Source of the DNA: Acetobacteraceae bacterium | Lineage (GTDB): Bacteria; Pseudomonadota; Alphaproteobacteria; Acetobacterales; Acetobacteraceae | Direction of reading: 5' to 3' | NCBI GenBank assembly: GCA_025352375.1 | Contig: JANXTL010000238.1 | Location: 1 to 34,177 of the forward strand | Length of the DNA: 34,177 nucleotides | Part shown: piece by piece, positions 1 to 7,384 of the stretch | How the letters are laid out: each line of letters opens with the position of its first letter | Position numbering within the stretch: position 1 is the stretch's first letter | Position numbers and translations under genes: made by a program | The notes under the pieces: model-generated | Databases searched by the model: none | What the model was told of the DNA's origin: nothing | Seen by the model: the letters and a program-made list of their open reading frames with translations, nothing else

Positions 1-1
1 C

Positions 2-1081
2 ATGGTGGGCATCGCGCCGAACCGTGGTTTCTCGTCGATCGCCCATTTGCCCGCGCTCCTCGCGCTGCCCGATTTCGATGTCGTCGCCGTCTGCACCACC
101 AAACAAGCCTCGGCCGAAGTCGCCGCCCGCCATTACGGCGCCACCCACGCCTTCGCAGACCCGGTGAAACTGGCGCAGCATCCCGACGTCGACATGGTCA
201 CCGTGTGCGTCAGCGTGCCCGGCCACCTCGATCCCGTTATGGCTGCCATCGATGCCGGCAAGCACGTCTATTCCGAGTGGCCTCTAGGCCGCACGACGGC
301 GGAAGCGTTGACCATGCGCGATGCGGCGGAGGCAAAAGGCGTACGGCACGCAGTTGGGCTGCAGGGACGGGTGTCCCCGTCAATCTGCTACGTGCGCGAC
401 CTGATCGCCGCCGGACATATCGGGCAGGCTTTGTCCGCGACGCTGTTCGTCAATGCCGGCAACTGGGGGGCGACGATCGATCGCGCCTACCAAACCAGCT
501 TTGCCAATGGCGCCAACCTGATGACCATCACCGGCGGGCACAACCTCGACGCGCTCTGCTTCATGCTCGGCGAGTTCCGAGAATTATCGGCCTTTGCCGT
601 CTGCCAGCGCGACACAATCCCGCTGGAGGGCACCGGCGAACCAATCCCGAAAGACGTGCCCGACCAACTGGTCGTCAGCGGGATCGTTGGCAGCGGCGCG
701 GTGGTATCGGTCCAGGTGCGCGGCGGCATGACCCGCGGGCACGAGTTCCTGTGCGAAATCCACGGCTCCGAGGGCGATCTGATTCTGGAGGCGACCGAAC
801 GCGCCTCCACCCAGCGGCAGGAGTTGAAGGTGTCCGGCGCACGCGGCAAGGGCGTGCCGTTGACCGAAATGCCGGTGCCCGACAGCTACCGCTGGGTGCC
901 GGCCGGGGTCCCCAAAGGCTCCCCCTACAACGTCGCGCAGCTCTATGCCCGGTTCGCGGCGTCAATCCGTTCGGGTGCGCCCATGCAGCCCAGCTTCGAC
1001 GACGCGATCATCCGGCACCGGATGCTGGACTCGATTGTGGCGGCGTCGAAGACCGGCCAGAAGCAGGTCATCGGTGGCTAG
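2..1081 (+). CDS. Gfo/Idh/MocA family oxidoreductase (probably 5'-partial)
   Basis: Predicted NAD(P)-dependent sugar or cyclitol-type dehydrogenase; the substrate cannot be read from sequence. The N-terminal half resembles the family's Rossmann fold: a nucleotide-binding start (VGIAPNRG), a later valine-rich strand, and the conserved AGKHVYSEWPLG segment near residue 90, where family members carry EKP or EWP. The C-terminal half fits the usual alpha/beta substrate domain, including TGGHNLDALCFMLGE. The ATG at position 2 lies inside what should be the first beta strand (families usually read VxIVG before the loop), so the true start is probably just outside the window. The 3' end overlaps the convergent phnE gene by 14 bp. 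The family is clear; the exact reaction is unknown. Confidence 0.8.
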   Translation: MVGIAPNRGFSSIAHLPALLALPDFDVVAVCTTKQASAEVAARHYGATHAFADPVKLAQHPDVDMVTVCVSVPGHLDPVMAAIDAGKHVYSEWPLGRTTAEALTMRDAAEAKGVRHAVGLQGRVSPSICYVRDLIAAGHIGQALSATLFVNAGNWGATIDRAYQTSFANGANLMTITGGHNLDALCFMLGEFRELSAFAVCQRDTIPLEGTGEPIPKDVPDQLVVSGIVGSGAVVSVQVRGGMTRGHEFLCEIHGSEGDLILEATERASTQRQELKVSGARGKGVPLTEMPVPDSYRWVPAGVPKGSPYNVAQLYARFAASIRSGAPMQPSFDDAIIRHRMLDSIVAASKTGQKQVIGG

Positions 1082-1907
1082 GGATTCCGATCAGCCGCAG
1101 CCGCAGCGCCCTGGACAAATTATCGATCAGCGCCACGGTGATCAGAATCAGCACGATCACGTAGGCAACCTGATCCCAGGCGTTGATCTGAATGCGCTCC
1201 GACAACCGCAGCCCGATGCCGCCCGCGCCAACCAGGCCGAGGATGGTCGCCTCGCGGGAGTTCGATTCGATCTGATATAAGGTTTGACTAATCATCACCG
1301 GCAGCACTTGCGGCAGCACGCCGAAGCGCAGCGCGCCAATGAAGCTGGCGCCGGTCGACGTTATGCCCTCGACCTGTTTGCGGTCGGTGTTTTCGATGGC
1401 CTCGGCGAAGAGTTTCGACAGCACGCCGGTATCGGCGACGCAGATGGCCAGGATGCCAGCGATGGGCCCGAGGCCGACAGCGCGCACGAACACCAAAGCC
1501 CAGATCAGTTGGTCCAACCCCCGCATGCCGTCGAACATCCGTCGGGCGAAGAAGCGGAAGACCCGGGCGGGGATGATATTCCGAGCGCCGAGGAACCCAA
1601 GCGGAAACGAAATGAGCAGCGCCAGCATGCTGCCCAGATACGCCATCGCCACAGTCTCCAGCATCGACTGCAGCAACTCGGCGTGGTCCCAGCCGGCGAA
1701 ACCGGTCCAGTCCACCATCAGGCGGACGATGACCCACAGCCGCTCCAGGCCGCTGAAAACCTTACCGAATTCGAACAGCCAGTGGAGGTAGATCAGGTAT
1801 ACTACCGCCAGCAGCCCGATCCCCCAACGGATCGCCAAGGTCCGGCGATTTAAGCCGAAGGCCCAGGGGGTGCGCAGGCGTTGCGCCGCGATTTCGGCCG
1901 GCGTCAT
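1068..1907 (-). CDS. phnE: phosphonate ABC transporter permease PhnE (second copy)
   Basis: Inner-membrane permease, 279 aa, of a PhnCDE-type importer. Several hydrophobic segments are visible (around residues 28-45, 85-105, 130-160 and 245-265). The family loop that docks on the ATPase is present as EGITSTGASFIGALRFGVLPQVLP-like sequence, followed by the conserved SNSREATILGLVGAGGIG stretch typical of PhnE. Its start overlaps the stop of the upstream permease by 4 nt (ATGA), so the two are probably translationally coupled and form a heterodimeric channel. It is the last gene of the minus-strand phn operon. The ligand could be a phosphonate, phosphite or another phosphorus oxyanion; no C-P lyase or phosphonatase gene is visible nearby. 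Confidence 0.9.
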   Translation of the reverse strand: MTPAEIAAQRLRTPWAFGLNRRTLAIRWGIGLLAVVYLIYLHWLFEFGKVFSGLERLWVIVRLMVDWTGFAGWDHAELLQSMLETVAMAYLGSMLALLISFPLGFLGARNIIPARVFRFFARRMFDGMRGLDQLIWALVFVRAVGLGPIAGILAICVADTGVLSKLFAEAIENTDRKQVEGITSTGASFIGALRFGVLPQVLPVMISQTLYQIESNSREATILGLVGAGGIGLRLSERIQINAWDQVAYVIVLILITVALIDNLSRALRLRLIGIPSHR

Positions 1908-2818
1908 GCGAACTGCCCGATGAAGCGATGCCGGATGCGTTCCGACGTCAGATCGAGGATCACCACCACCAGCAGAATAAGAATGCAGATGGCGCTGACT
2001 TCCTCATAGATGTTGAAGCCGATGACCCGCTTCAGCTCCATGCCGATGCCGCCGGCGCCGACGAAACCCATGATGGTGGATGACCGAACATTGATCTCGA
2101 ACCGCAGCAGTGCGTAGCTGAGAAACCCCGGCAGGACCTGGGGGACAACCCCATAGCGGATTTGTGCCAGCCACGAACCGCCGACGGATTTAATCCCCTC
2201 GACCGCCCGCAAATCGGCATTTTCGTTCAGTTCCAAAAACAGTTTTCCAAGCGCGCCGGTCGTATGGATACCGATCGCCAGGATACCCGCCAAAGGCCCG
2301 ATGCCGAATGGCCAGACGAAGATGAACGCCAGCACGACCTGCGGGACCGTGCGCAAAATTTCCAGCAGCCTGCGCAGGAAGAACACCAGTACACGCAACG
2401 GCATCAGCGTGCCCGTTGCCGGGAAGCACAGCACGAACGCGGCGGTGAACCCCATCACAGTCGCAATGATCGCCATCTGCACCGTCTGCCACAGTAGCGT
2501 GCCGTACACGTCGATGCGATAGAACCAATAGGCGATCGACTGCGGCTCCTTCACGCCGCCGAACACATGACCGAAGGCCAGCACGGGTACAGGGTCGGCG
2601 CCGGCCAACGGCTCGATGGACAGCAATTTACCGAAATATTGGCCGATCCGCGGCAGGCCTTCGTAGATTTTCTCGGGCGAAAAATCGGTCCAGACCGCCG
2701 CCACCAGAAACAGCAGCACAGCCGTCGCCGCTGTCAACATCGTTTCCGCCATACGGGCACGCCGCCGCGCACCGAAACGTTGCTCGAACAAGCGATAGGC
2801 TGGATCGTCGGCGGACAT
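1904..2818 (-). CDS. phnE: phosphonate ABC transporter permease PhnE (first copy)
   Basis: Inner-membrane permease, 304 aa, longer at the N-terminus than its partner. After a cytoplasmic basic start there is a membrane segment near residues 27-45, a periplasmic stretch, and a cluster of membrane helices from about residue 105 on. The coupling loop reads EGIKSVGGSWLAQIRYGVVPQVLP, followed by RSSTIMGFVGAGGIGMEL, the same signature as in the second permease. It begins 2 bp after the stop of phnD and overlaps the next permease by 4 nt, so phnD-phnE-phnE is one tight transcription unit. Paired PhnE permeases are common in PhnCDE importers. Function as a phosphonate-type permease is well supported; the precise substrate is not. 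Confidence 0.9.
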   Translation of the reverse strand: MSADDPAYRLFEQRFGARRRARMAETMLTAATAVLLFLVAAVWTDFSPEKIYEGLPRIGQYFGKLLSIEPLAGADPVPVLAFGHVFGGVKEPQSIAYWFYRIDVYGTLLWQTVQMAIIATVMGFTAAFVLCFPATGTLMPLRVLVFFLRRLLEILRTVPQVVLAFIFVWPFGIGPLAGILAIGIHTTGALGKLFLELNENADLRAVEGIKSVGGSWLAQIRYGVVPQVLPGFLSYALLRFEINVRSSTIMGFVGAGGIGMELKRVIGFNIYEEVSAICILILLVVVILDLTSERIRHRFIGQFA

Positions 2819-2820
2819 TG

Positions 2821-3762
2821 TTACAAACGCCCGCCACGTTTTTCAGCTTGACGCAGATCGATGATATCTTTATAAAGGTCCATCGTCGCAGCTACGTAAC
2901 CGACCCCGGTGCCTGCTTCGATCGCATTGTACACATCTCGATATTCCCCCGGCAAACTCAACATGACATCGGCGAAAGCCTGCTTCAGGTCGGCCGGTAG
3001 CGCGGCCCGCACCGCCCAGGGCCCATTAGGAATTTTACCGGATTGCCAGATGATGTTCACATCCGACATTTTCAGCATGCCCTTGTCGACCATCGACCGC
3101 AGATTGCCGCGCGTATAGCCCTGGGCAATGTCGCCCTGACCGGATGTCCAGGTCACGCAAGCGTCATATTGATGGTTCAGCATGGCAATAACGCCTTGCT
3201 CGTGTCCGCCAGCGAAACCAGTGCGGGAAAAGTACTTGCCGTCCGCGAGGTCGATCCCTCTCGCTTTCATCGTCGCACTGGGGATCAAATAGCCGGATGC
3301 CGAGTTCGGGTCGGCAAACGCTAACGAATGGCCCTTCATCTGCTCGATCGAGGTGATACCCGAATCCTTCCGCGTCAGCATGGCCGCGACGTAGTACACC
3401 GAACCGTCGGCTTCCAGCGGCACCACAACGGGTTCGATACATTTACAATCCAGCCAGGTGCCGGCGAACGCGGAAGGGCTGAATTCGGTGGCGTCCACCT
3501 GGCCAGCCGCCATAGCCTGCATGACACCCGCATAATCCGCGGCCGGGAACAGCTTCACCGGGACGCCTAGTTTTTCCTGTAACAAATGCTGGAAGCCGTC
3601 GTACTTCTTCAACCGGTCCGACGTGTTTTCGCCGCCGAGCAAGCCAACGCGAAACTCTTTGACGCGATCTTTCCAGCTGTCCGCGCGGCTGGCGGATGGA
3701 AGGCCGATGCTCAATCCGGCGATAGCGGCGGGCGCAATCCTGACGAGTGTACGACGCAGCAT
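2821..3762 (-). CDS. phnD: phosphate/phosphonate ABC transporter substrate-binding protein PhnD
   Basis: Periplasmic binding protein, 313 aa. Residues 1-27 form an export signal (basic MLRRTLVR, a hydrophobic core, then SRA-D as a likely cleavage site). The mature part starts with the PhnD-like FRVGLLGGENTSDRL and contains DYAGVMQAMAAGQVDATEFSPSAFA. The phosphonate-contact region, which reads D-P-x-S-T-S-G in Escherichia coli PhnD, is here DPNSASG (residues 151-157), so one Thr is replaced by Ala; this may shift ligand preference. It lies downstream of phnC and directly upstream of two permease genes. Family assignment is strong. Phosphite or another phosphorus compound remains possible as ligand. 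Confidence 0.9.
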   Translation of the reverse strand: MLRRTLVRIAPAAIAGLSIGLPSASRADSWKDRVKEFRVGLLGGENTSDRLKKYDGFQHLLQEKLGVPVKLFPAADYAGVMQAMAAGQVDATEFSPSAFAGTWLDCKCIEPVVVPLEADGSVYYVAAMLTRKDSGITSIEQMKGHSLAFADPNSASGYLIPSATMKARGIDLADGKYFSRTGFAGGHEQGVIAMLNHQYDACVTWTSGQGDIAQGYTRGNLRSMVDKGMLKMSDVNIIWQSGKIPNGPWAVRAALPADLKQAFADVMLSLPGEYRDVYNAIEAGTGVGYVAATMDLYKDIIDLRQAEKRGGRL

Positions 3763-3785
3763 CGTGGCTCTCCCTTGTGCGGTTG

Positions 3786-4679
3786 CTATCGAGCCACGGC
3801 CGGGCGTGCCAGCATCGGCAAACTCGTGGAGGTCAGCTGCTCGTCCACCGCCTGGCCATCGCCCGATTGACCGTAGATCGAGCGCAATACGGCATCTGTC
3901 AACGCCTCTGGCTTGCCGTCGAACACGATAAGGCCCGCGGACATGCCAATGATGCGCTGGCAGTATGTCCTGGCGGTATCCAGGGTATGGAGATTGGTCA
4001 AAACCGTGATGCCCTCGCGCTGGTTGATATCCAGCAACGCGTCCATGACGATCTTGGCGTTCATCGGATCGAGCGAGGCGATCGGCTCGTCAGCCAGGAT
4101 CATCGCGGGTTCCTGCATCAGTGCCCGTGCGATCGCGACCCGCTGCTGCTGCCCGCCGGACAGCGCATCGGCCCGGTTCATCGCAATATCGGTAATACCG
4201 AGGCGATCGAGCACATGGACCGCCATCGCGCGTTCCGCGGGGGTGAAAACCTTGAACAGCACCCGCGCCGTCGACATGTGGTACAGCCGGCCGCACAGCA
4301 CGTTGGTCAGAACGTCGAGCCGGTTCACCAGGTTGAACTGCTGGAAGATCATGGCCGTTCGCGCACGCCAAGCCCGTAATTCGCGCCCGCGCAACGCCGT
4401 CACATCGGTGCCATCGGCAATTACGCGCCCGTCCGACGGCTCGATCAAGCGGTTGATCAGGCGCAGCAGAGTGGATTTTCCGGCGCCGGAACGCCCAATG
4501 ATTCCAACCATTTCGCCGCGAGCGAAGGTCAGATTGGCACCGGCCACGGCCAGTTTGTCGCCAAAACGGCGACTGAGTTGAACGAGTTCGAGCACAAGCG
4601 TCCTGTCGGTTCGTAGGCGGCGAGGTAGCAGGGCCGACGTGACCGGTGTGTGACGGTTCGGTGAAGGCCTCAGCCGCAT
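3786..4679 (-). CDS. phnC: phosphonate ABC transporter ATP-binding protein PhnC
   Basis: Cytoplasmic ATPase that energises the PhnDEE importer. Visible motifs, counted from the ATG at 4679, are Walker [10 protein letters not shown] (62-70), the Q-loop in [11 protein letters not shown], the ABC signature [15 protein letters not shown], Walker [13 protein letters not shown], and the switch His in TNLHTLDTA. The family normally starts close to LELxxLSRRFG, so the first 28 or so residues here are an unusual Arg/Pro-rich extension. A GTG at 4595, preceded by AGGA, would give a standard length. The ATG at 4679 is kept because it follows a short open frame by one base, but 4595 is a serious alternative. 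It is the first recognised gene of the phn operon. Confidence 0.88.
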   Translation of the reverse strand: MRLRPSPNRHTPVTSALLPRRLRTDRTLVLELVQLSRRFGDKLAVAGANLTFARGEMVGIIGRSGAGKSTLLRLINRLIEPSDGRVIADGTDVTALRGRELRAWRARTAMIFQQFNLVNRLDVLTNVLCGRLYHMSTARVLFKVFTPAERAMAVHVLDRLGITDIAMNRADALSGGQQQRVAIARALMQEPAMILADEPIASLDPMNAKIVMDALLDINQREGITVLTNLHTLDTARTYCQRIIGMSAGLIVFDGKPEALTDAVLRSIYGQSGDGQAVDEQLTSTSLPMLARPAVAR

Positions 4680-4680
4680 C

Positions 4681-4758
4681 TTACGGCATGAATGGCTCCC
4701 AGCGGATATATTTCAGGATGTATTCCCGATAGATCCAGGCGTGGGCCCGCCCGCGCAT
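4681..4758 (-). CDS. possible 25-aa leader peptide upstream of phnC
   Basis: A short open frame starts at ATG 4758, with a GGGGGA stretch about eight bases upstream, and ends in TAA one base before the phnC ATG at 4679. The peptide is basic and aromatic: it starts [13 protein letters not shown] and ends IRWEPFMP. It could be a translated leader, or the tail of a gene that has been lost; the same frame stays open upstream of the ATG. I do not recognise a family. Support is only the tight spacing and the plausible ribosome site. Confidence 0.25.
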   Translation of the reverse strand: MRGRAHAWIYREYILKYIRWEPFMP

Positions 4759-5062
4759 CGGCCAGATCCCCCGCAGCCGGGCGTCACACGGTAAATGACG
4801 CCCCGCGATCCTCAAATGGTCTGACGCGCCGCCTGAGCGGCCCGCTCGCGCGCGATCTCCACGGGGGTATACGGCGCGCCGTACTGATCGAAGGATGTCC
4901 AGCCGCTGTCGCGGTACATGCCTTCCCGCACGACATGATCGACACGGCCGTGACGCGCCATGATTGCCCCGATCGCCGCAATCCGGCTTTCATCCACACG
5001 AACCGTCACCAGCGTGCCGCCGCGCCGTACGCCCTCGGCGTAAACGTTTGCCTCATCGTTGC

Positions 5063-5179
5063 TAGAGCGTGATCGCCTGAGGTTGACTTCAACCTCGGGC
5101 GTGAATCACCCTCTCAAACAAAGGCTTAGACCATGATCGAACGCCGAGATCGCGTGCAACCTCAAACGATCATGGTCTA
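5063..5179 (+). mobile_element. MITE-like palindromic repeat, copy A (117 bp with both TA)
   Basis: The non-coding element is bounded by TA at 5063-5064 and 5178-5179. It has two modules. Module I (64 bp) starts TAGAGCGTGATCG and folds around the 8-bp arms GAGGTTGA/TCAACCTC. Module II starts at TAGACCATGATCG and ends CGATCATGGTCTA, with 11-bp perfect arms. The outer ends form imperfect inverted repeats (9 of 11 bp after the TA). It interrupts the stress gene at an ATT-AGC codon junction. No coding capacity; it would need a transposase supplied in trans. TA duplication is typical of IS630/Tc1-mariner relatives, which is an inference here. Confidence 0.9.
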
Positions 5180-5280
5180 ATGCCTGTGTCCGTCATCGCG
5201 CCGATCAGGCCACCTGCCATGGCACCCGCCCCAATCCCGGCGGCGGCCCCGACCACGGTAGCGGCCAGCCACCCGGCCGC

Positions 5281-5308
5281 CACGACCGGTCCGACACGAC
5301 CGGTCCGA
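5281..5308 (+). repeat. 14-bp perfect tandem duplication causing a frameshift
   Basis: Two adjacent identical 14-bp copies (CACGACCGGTCCGA) lie within the minus-strand stress gene. Removing one copy restores the expected Gly/Ala-rich reading frame. The length is not a multiple of three, so the duplication is disruptive and probably arose by replication slippage. Confidence 0.9.
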
Positions 5309-5571
5309 CACCGGGAATGGCGAGAAGACCGAGCCCGGTGAGGACCCCCACACCCGCCCCGGCCACGCCGCCAACGGCGGCACCAGCACCGGCGCCGTTG
5401 GCCGCGCCGTCGGAGGTTTCCATGGACTCGCTGACGTTATTCGAAAGCATGGCGATGTCGGCATCAAGGATATTGGCGCCCTTGAGGTCGCGCACGGTCA
5501 TCTCCGCGTCGGAATACGTGTCGTAGAGGCCGGTGACGGTCGAAATCATTTCAGTACCTTTTCACTTTTGT

Positions 5572-5988
5572 TCAAAGCCTGGCCGCCGGTCCGCCGACGA
5601 CATTGCCCTGGAAATCGAGGGCCACCGGCATCGACACGCCGTCCTTCCGGGCTGTACCACGCCAGATGGACTGAGCGTCCTGCTTAAGGTCGGTGATCCC
5701 AGAGTACCCTTGATCCTCCATTCGTTGCCGAGCCTGCGCTTCGGTAAAGCTGTTAGCACCAAGCAGCGGCGCGCCGATCGGCGGAGGGGTCGGCGTCACA
5801 TTGGTCTGGGGCGCCGGGATCAGGGGAGCGGGCTTTGCCATGGAACTGTCCATTGGGGCTGGGACGGCGATGGCGTTGTCGTTAATGGGAGGAACGGGAG
5901 GGACCGCGGAAGGAGGCGGGGTCTGGGCAGCGCACGTCCCCGCGCCGATCGCGGCGAAGGCCATGACAGCCCATACGATTTTAGACAT
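5572..5988 (-). CDS. secreted PepSY-like domain protein
   Basis: A 138-aa exported protein. Residues 1-21 are a Sec signal peptide (MSKIVWAVMAF...CAAQ). Residues 22-78 are a low-complexity Pro/Ala linker (TPPPSAVPPVPP). The C-terminal 55 residues form a small domain starting NSFTEAQARQRMEDQGYSG and ending with a short beta hairpin pattern (WRGTARKDGVSMPVALDFQGNV), which resembles the PepSY/YpeB-type domains common in small periplasmic proteins of Acetobacteraceae. It lies just upstream of the broken stress gene on the same strand (22 bp apart). Role unknown; the domain label is by resemblance. Confidence 0.7.
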   Translation of the reverse strand: MSKIVWAVMAFAAIGAGTCAAQTPPPSAVPPVPPINDNAIAVPAPMDSSMAKPAPLIPAPQTNVTPTPPPIGAPLLGANSFTEAQARQRMEDQGYSGITDLKQDAQSIWRGTARKDGVSMPVALDFQGNVVGGPAARL

Positions 5989-6097
5989 AGGATCCCGCTC
6001 CTGGTTCAGATCGTTTTAAGAATGAACGATGGGTGGTGCGCCGGATGTCGGCTACGACACCAAATGCTTACCGCACGGCGGTTTCGGGCGTCAGAGC

Positions 6098-6165
6098 CGG
6101 AAATTACTCAGGGACCGCGTCACCGGGCCGTTCGAACCGTAGCCTCCGCGGCTAAGTAATTTCCG
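6098..6165. repeat. inverted repeat with 11-bp perfect arms
   Basis: Arms CGGAAATTACT (6098-6108) and AGTAATTTCCG (6155-6165) flank 46 bp inside a 254-bp gene-free stretch between two divergent genes. The AT-rich arms stand out from the GC-rich surroundings. It could be a protein-binding site pair, a long hairpin, or the remnant of a small mobile element. Nothing else coding was recognised in 5989-6242. Confidence 0.6.
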
Positions 6166-6242
6166 ATTCTGTCGTGGTTGTTGGCCCCGGTGCAATACCG
6201 CCCCCACCGATACATCTCGTGTCGCCCGTGAAGGATATCGCA

Positions 6243-6482
6243 ATGGACCAGGACCGCATGACAAACACCGCGAACCACATGGCCGGGCATGTGCGCGAGG
6301 CCGTGGGCGAATTTGCGGACGAAACAAAGGTGCAGGCACAGGAGGCCGGCCGCCGGGCATCGGTCGCCGTGCGGGATGCAACCGCGGCCGTCAGCAGCGT
6401 GGTGCAACGGCAACCGCTTATCGCCCTTCTTGCCGCCGGCCTCGTCGGGGGCTTGCTGACCCTGATGCTCGGCCGACGCTAA
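6243..6482 (+). CDS. DUF883-like (ElaB/YqjD type) membrane-anchored protein
   Basis: A 79-aa protein starting at ATG 6243, chosen because AAGGA lies about eight bases upstream; longer frames to 6174 lack such a site. The first 50 residues are hydrophilic and helical (MTNTANHMAGHVREAVGEFADE, then Ala/Val-rich RRASVAVRDATAAVSS). The C-terminus is a single membrane segment with small residues and a basic end (LLAAGLVGGLLTLMLGRR). This helix-plus-C-tail layout matches ElaB/YqjD/DUF883 proteins, which in Escherichia coli bind ribosomes at the membrane in stationary phase; CsbD-like is an alternative label. It stands alone between a divergent secreted protein and minC. Confidence 0.7.
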   Translation: MDQDRMTNTANHMAGHVREAVGEFADETKVQAQEAGRRASVAVRDATAAVSSVVQRQPLIALLAAGLVGGLLTLMLGRR

Positions 6483-6500
6483 CGATCGCTGAACAGGTTA

Positions 6501-6532
6501 CCCCCGAAAACAACAGTTAGCGGTCCCGGGGG
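6501..6532 (+). terminator. possible stem-loop after the DUF883-like gene
   Basis: CCCCCG (6501-6506) can pair with CGGGGG (6527-6532) across a 20-base loop, 18 bp downstream of the stop. There is no U-rich tail, so an intrinsic terminator is only a weak possibility. Confidence 0.3.
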
Positions 6533-6536
6533 CAGG

Positions 6537-6545
6537 TTATCCACA
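6537..6545 (+). promoter_or_regulatory. perfect DnaA-box consensus (TTATCCACA) upstream of minC
   Basis: The 9-mer TTATCCACA matches the high-affinity DnaA box. It overlaps a small inverted repeat, ATCCACA (6539-6545) and TGTGGAT (6552-6558), 66 bp before the minC start. A single box may be chance, but the position suggests possible DnaA-linked control of the min operon. This is an inference. Confidence 0.4.
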
Positions 6546-6610
6546 GCATTTTGTGGATCGCGAGTCGTTTGTCGTTGACCCCCAATGCGTGAGGTCATAC
6601 CACTCATCGT

Positions 6611-7384
6611 GTGACCACCGACGATACAACCCCGTTCATACGCCTGCGAGGCCGGTCCGTGATGGCCCTCGTCCTCGCACCGGAGCCGCCGTTGCCGAAC
6701 TGGCTGGCGGCCCTGGACGCGCAGGTCGCGCGCGCACCCACCTTCTTCGACGGTCGGCCGGTCCTGATGGATCTCGGCGCCTTGCCAAGCAGCACGCCCG
6801 ATGTGGCGGCGTTCCTGCGGACGTTGGAGCAGCGCGGCATCCGCATCATCGGCACCGAAGGCGCCCATCCGTCCTGGCAAGGGGTGGAAGCCTGGGGACG
6901 GCCGTTCCCCGCCTCCTCCAAGCCGGGACGCCCCATTGAGGTTCCCGATGAAACACCCAAGGTGCCATCGCCGGCCCCTGGTAGCGACGTCAATTCTCTG
7001 GTCATCGACGAACCCATCCGTTCCGGCCAGAGCGTCGTATTCGAAAAAGGCGACGTGACCGTACTAGGTTCGATCGGTTCGGGCGCCGAGGTCCTGGCCG
7101 GCGGATCGATCCATGTTTACGGCACCATTCGGGGACGAGCGATCGCGGGGTTGGCTGGCAACAGCAAAGCCCGCATATTCTGCCGCAAAATGCAGGCGGA
7201 GTTAGTGGCGATCGATGGCGTTTACCAGACGGCGGACGACATGCCGGCAGATCTAATCGGCAAGGCCGTGCAAGCATGGCTCGAAGACGATCGAATGAAG
7301 ATGACAGCGCTCGATTCAACAGATACGGGAGACGCGAATGGCCAAAGTTTTGGTCGTAACATCCGGCAAGGGCGGCGTCGGTAA
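6611..7384 (+). CDS. minC: septum site-determining protein MinC
   Basis: A 257-aa cytoplasmic inhibitor of FtsZ polymerisation that acts with MinD at the poles. The N-terminal domain (about 1-105) starts with TPFIRLRGRSVMALVLAP and includes the family DLGALPSS strand; a Pro-rich linker follows; the C-terminal beta-helix domain begins near SLVIDEPIRSGQSV and carries the MinC signature GDVTVLGSIGSGAEVLAGGSIHVYGTIRGRAIAG. The start is GTG 6611, because the family N-terminal strand begins only a few residues later. The stop lies inside minD: the last 15 codons overlap the start of minD by 47 bp, giving an Arg-rich tail (SFGRNIRQGRRR) read from the minD P-loop region in another frame. Confidence 0.92.
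   Translation: MTTDDTTPFIRLRGRSVMALVLAPEPPLPNWLAALDAQVARAPTFFDGRPVLMDLGALPSSTPDVAAFLRTLEQRGIRIIGTEGAHPSWQGVEAWGRPFPASSKPGRPIEVPDETPKVPSPAPGSDVNSLVIDEPIRSGQSVVFEKGDVTVLGSIGSGAEVLAGGSIHVYGTIRGRAIAGLAGNSKARIFCRKMQAELVAIDGVYQTADDMPADLIGKAVQAWLEDDRMKMTALDSTDTGDANGQSFGRNIRQGRRR

Larger units (their letters stand above)
4812..5549 (-). pseudogene. YflT/Gsp17M-like general stress protein gene, broken by a 14-bp duplication and a MITE-like insertion
   Basis: The gene starts at ATG 5549 (AAGG about nine bases upstream) with VTGLYDTYSDAEMTVRDLKGANI, the N-terminal fold of YflT/general stress 17M-like proteins, followed by a Gly/Ala-rich hydrophobic region. Two lesions break it. First, a 14-bp tandem duplication (5281-5308) after GVGPVV shifts the frame; using one copy restores VVAAGWLAATVVGAAAG. 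Second, the repeat at 5063-5179 lies after MTDTGI. Beyond it, the same frame continues as SNDEANVYAEGVRRGG, then DESRIAAIGAIMARHG, to the stop at 4812. Deleting the repeat plus one TA joins the halves exactly as TGI-SNDE. The native product would have been about 200 aa. The family name is from memory of related proteins; the reconstruction is read directly. Confidence 0.85.

Noticed and set aside
5063-5179. Repeat as an intrinsic terminator only
   Set aside because: No U-run follows the hairpins, and it interrupts coding genes with a TA duplication, so mobility explains it better; a side effect on transcript ends remains possible.
6130-6137. GTTCGAAC resembling a tRNA T-loop
   Set aside because: The surrounding bases cannot form a T-stem or an acceptor stem, and no anticodon arm is visible.
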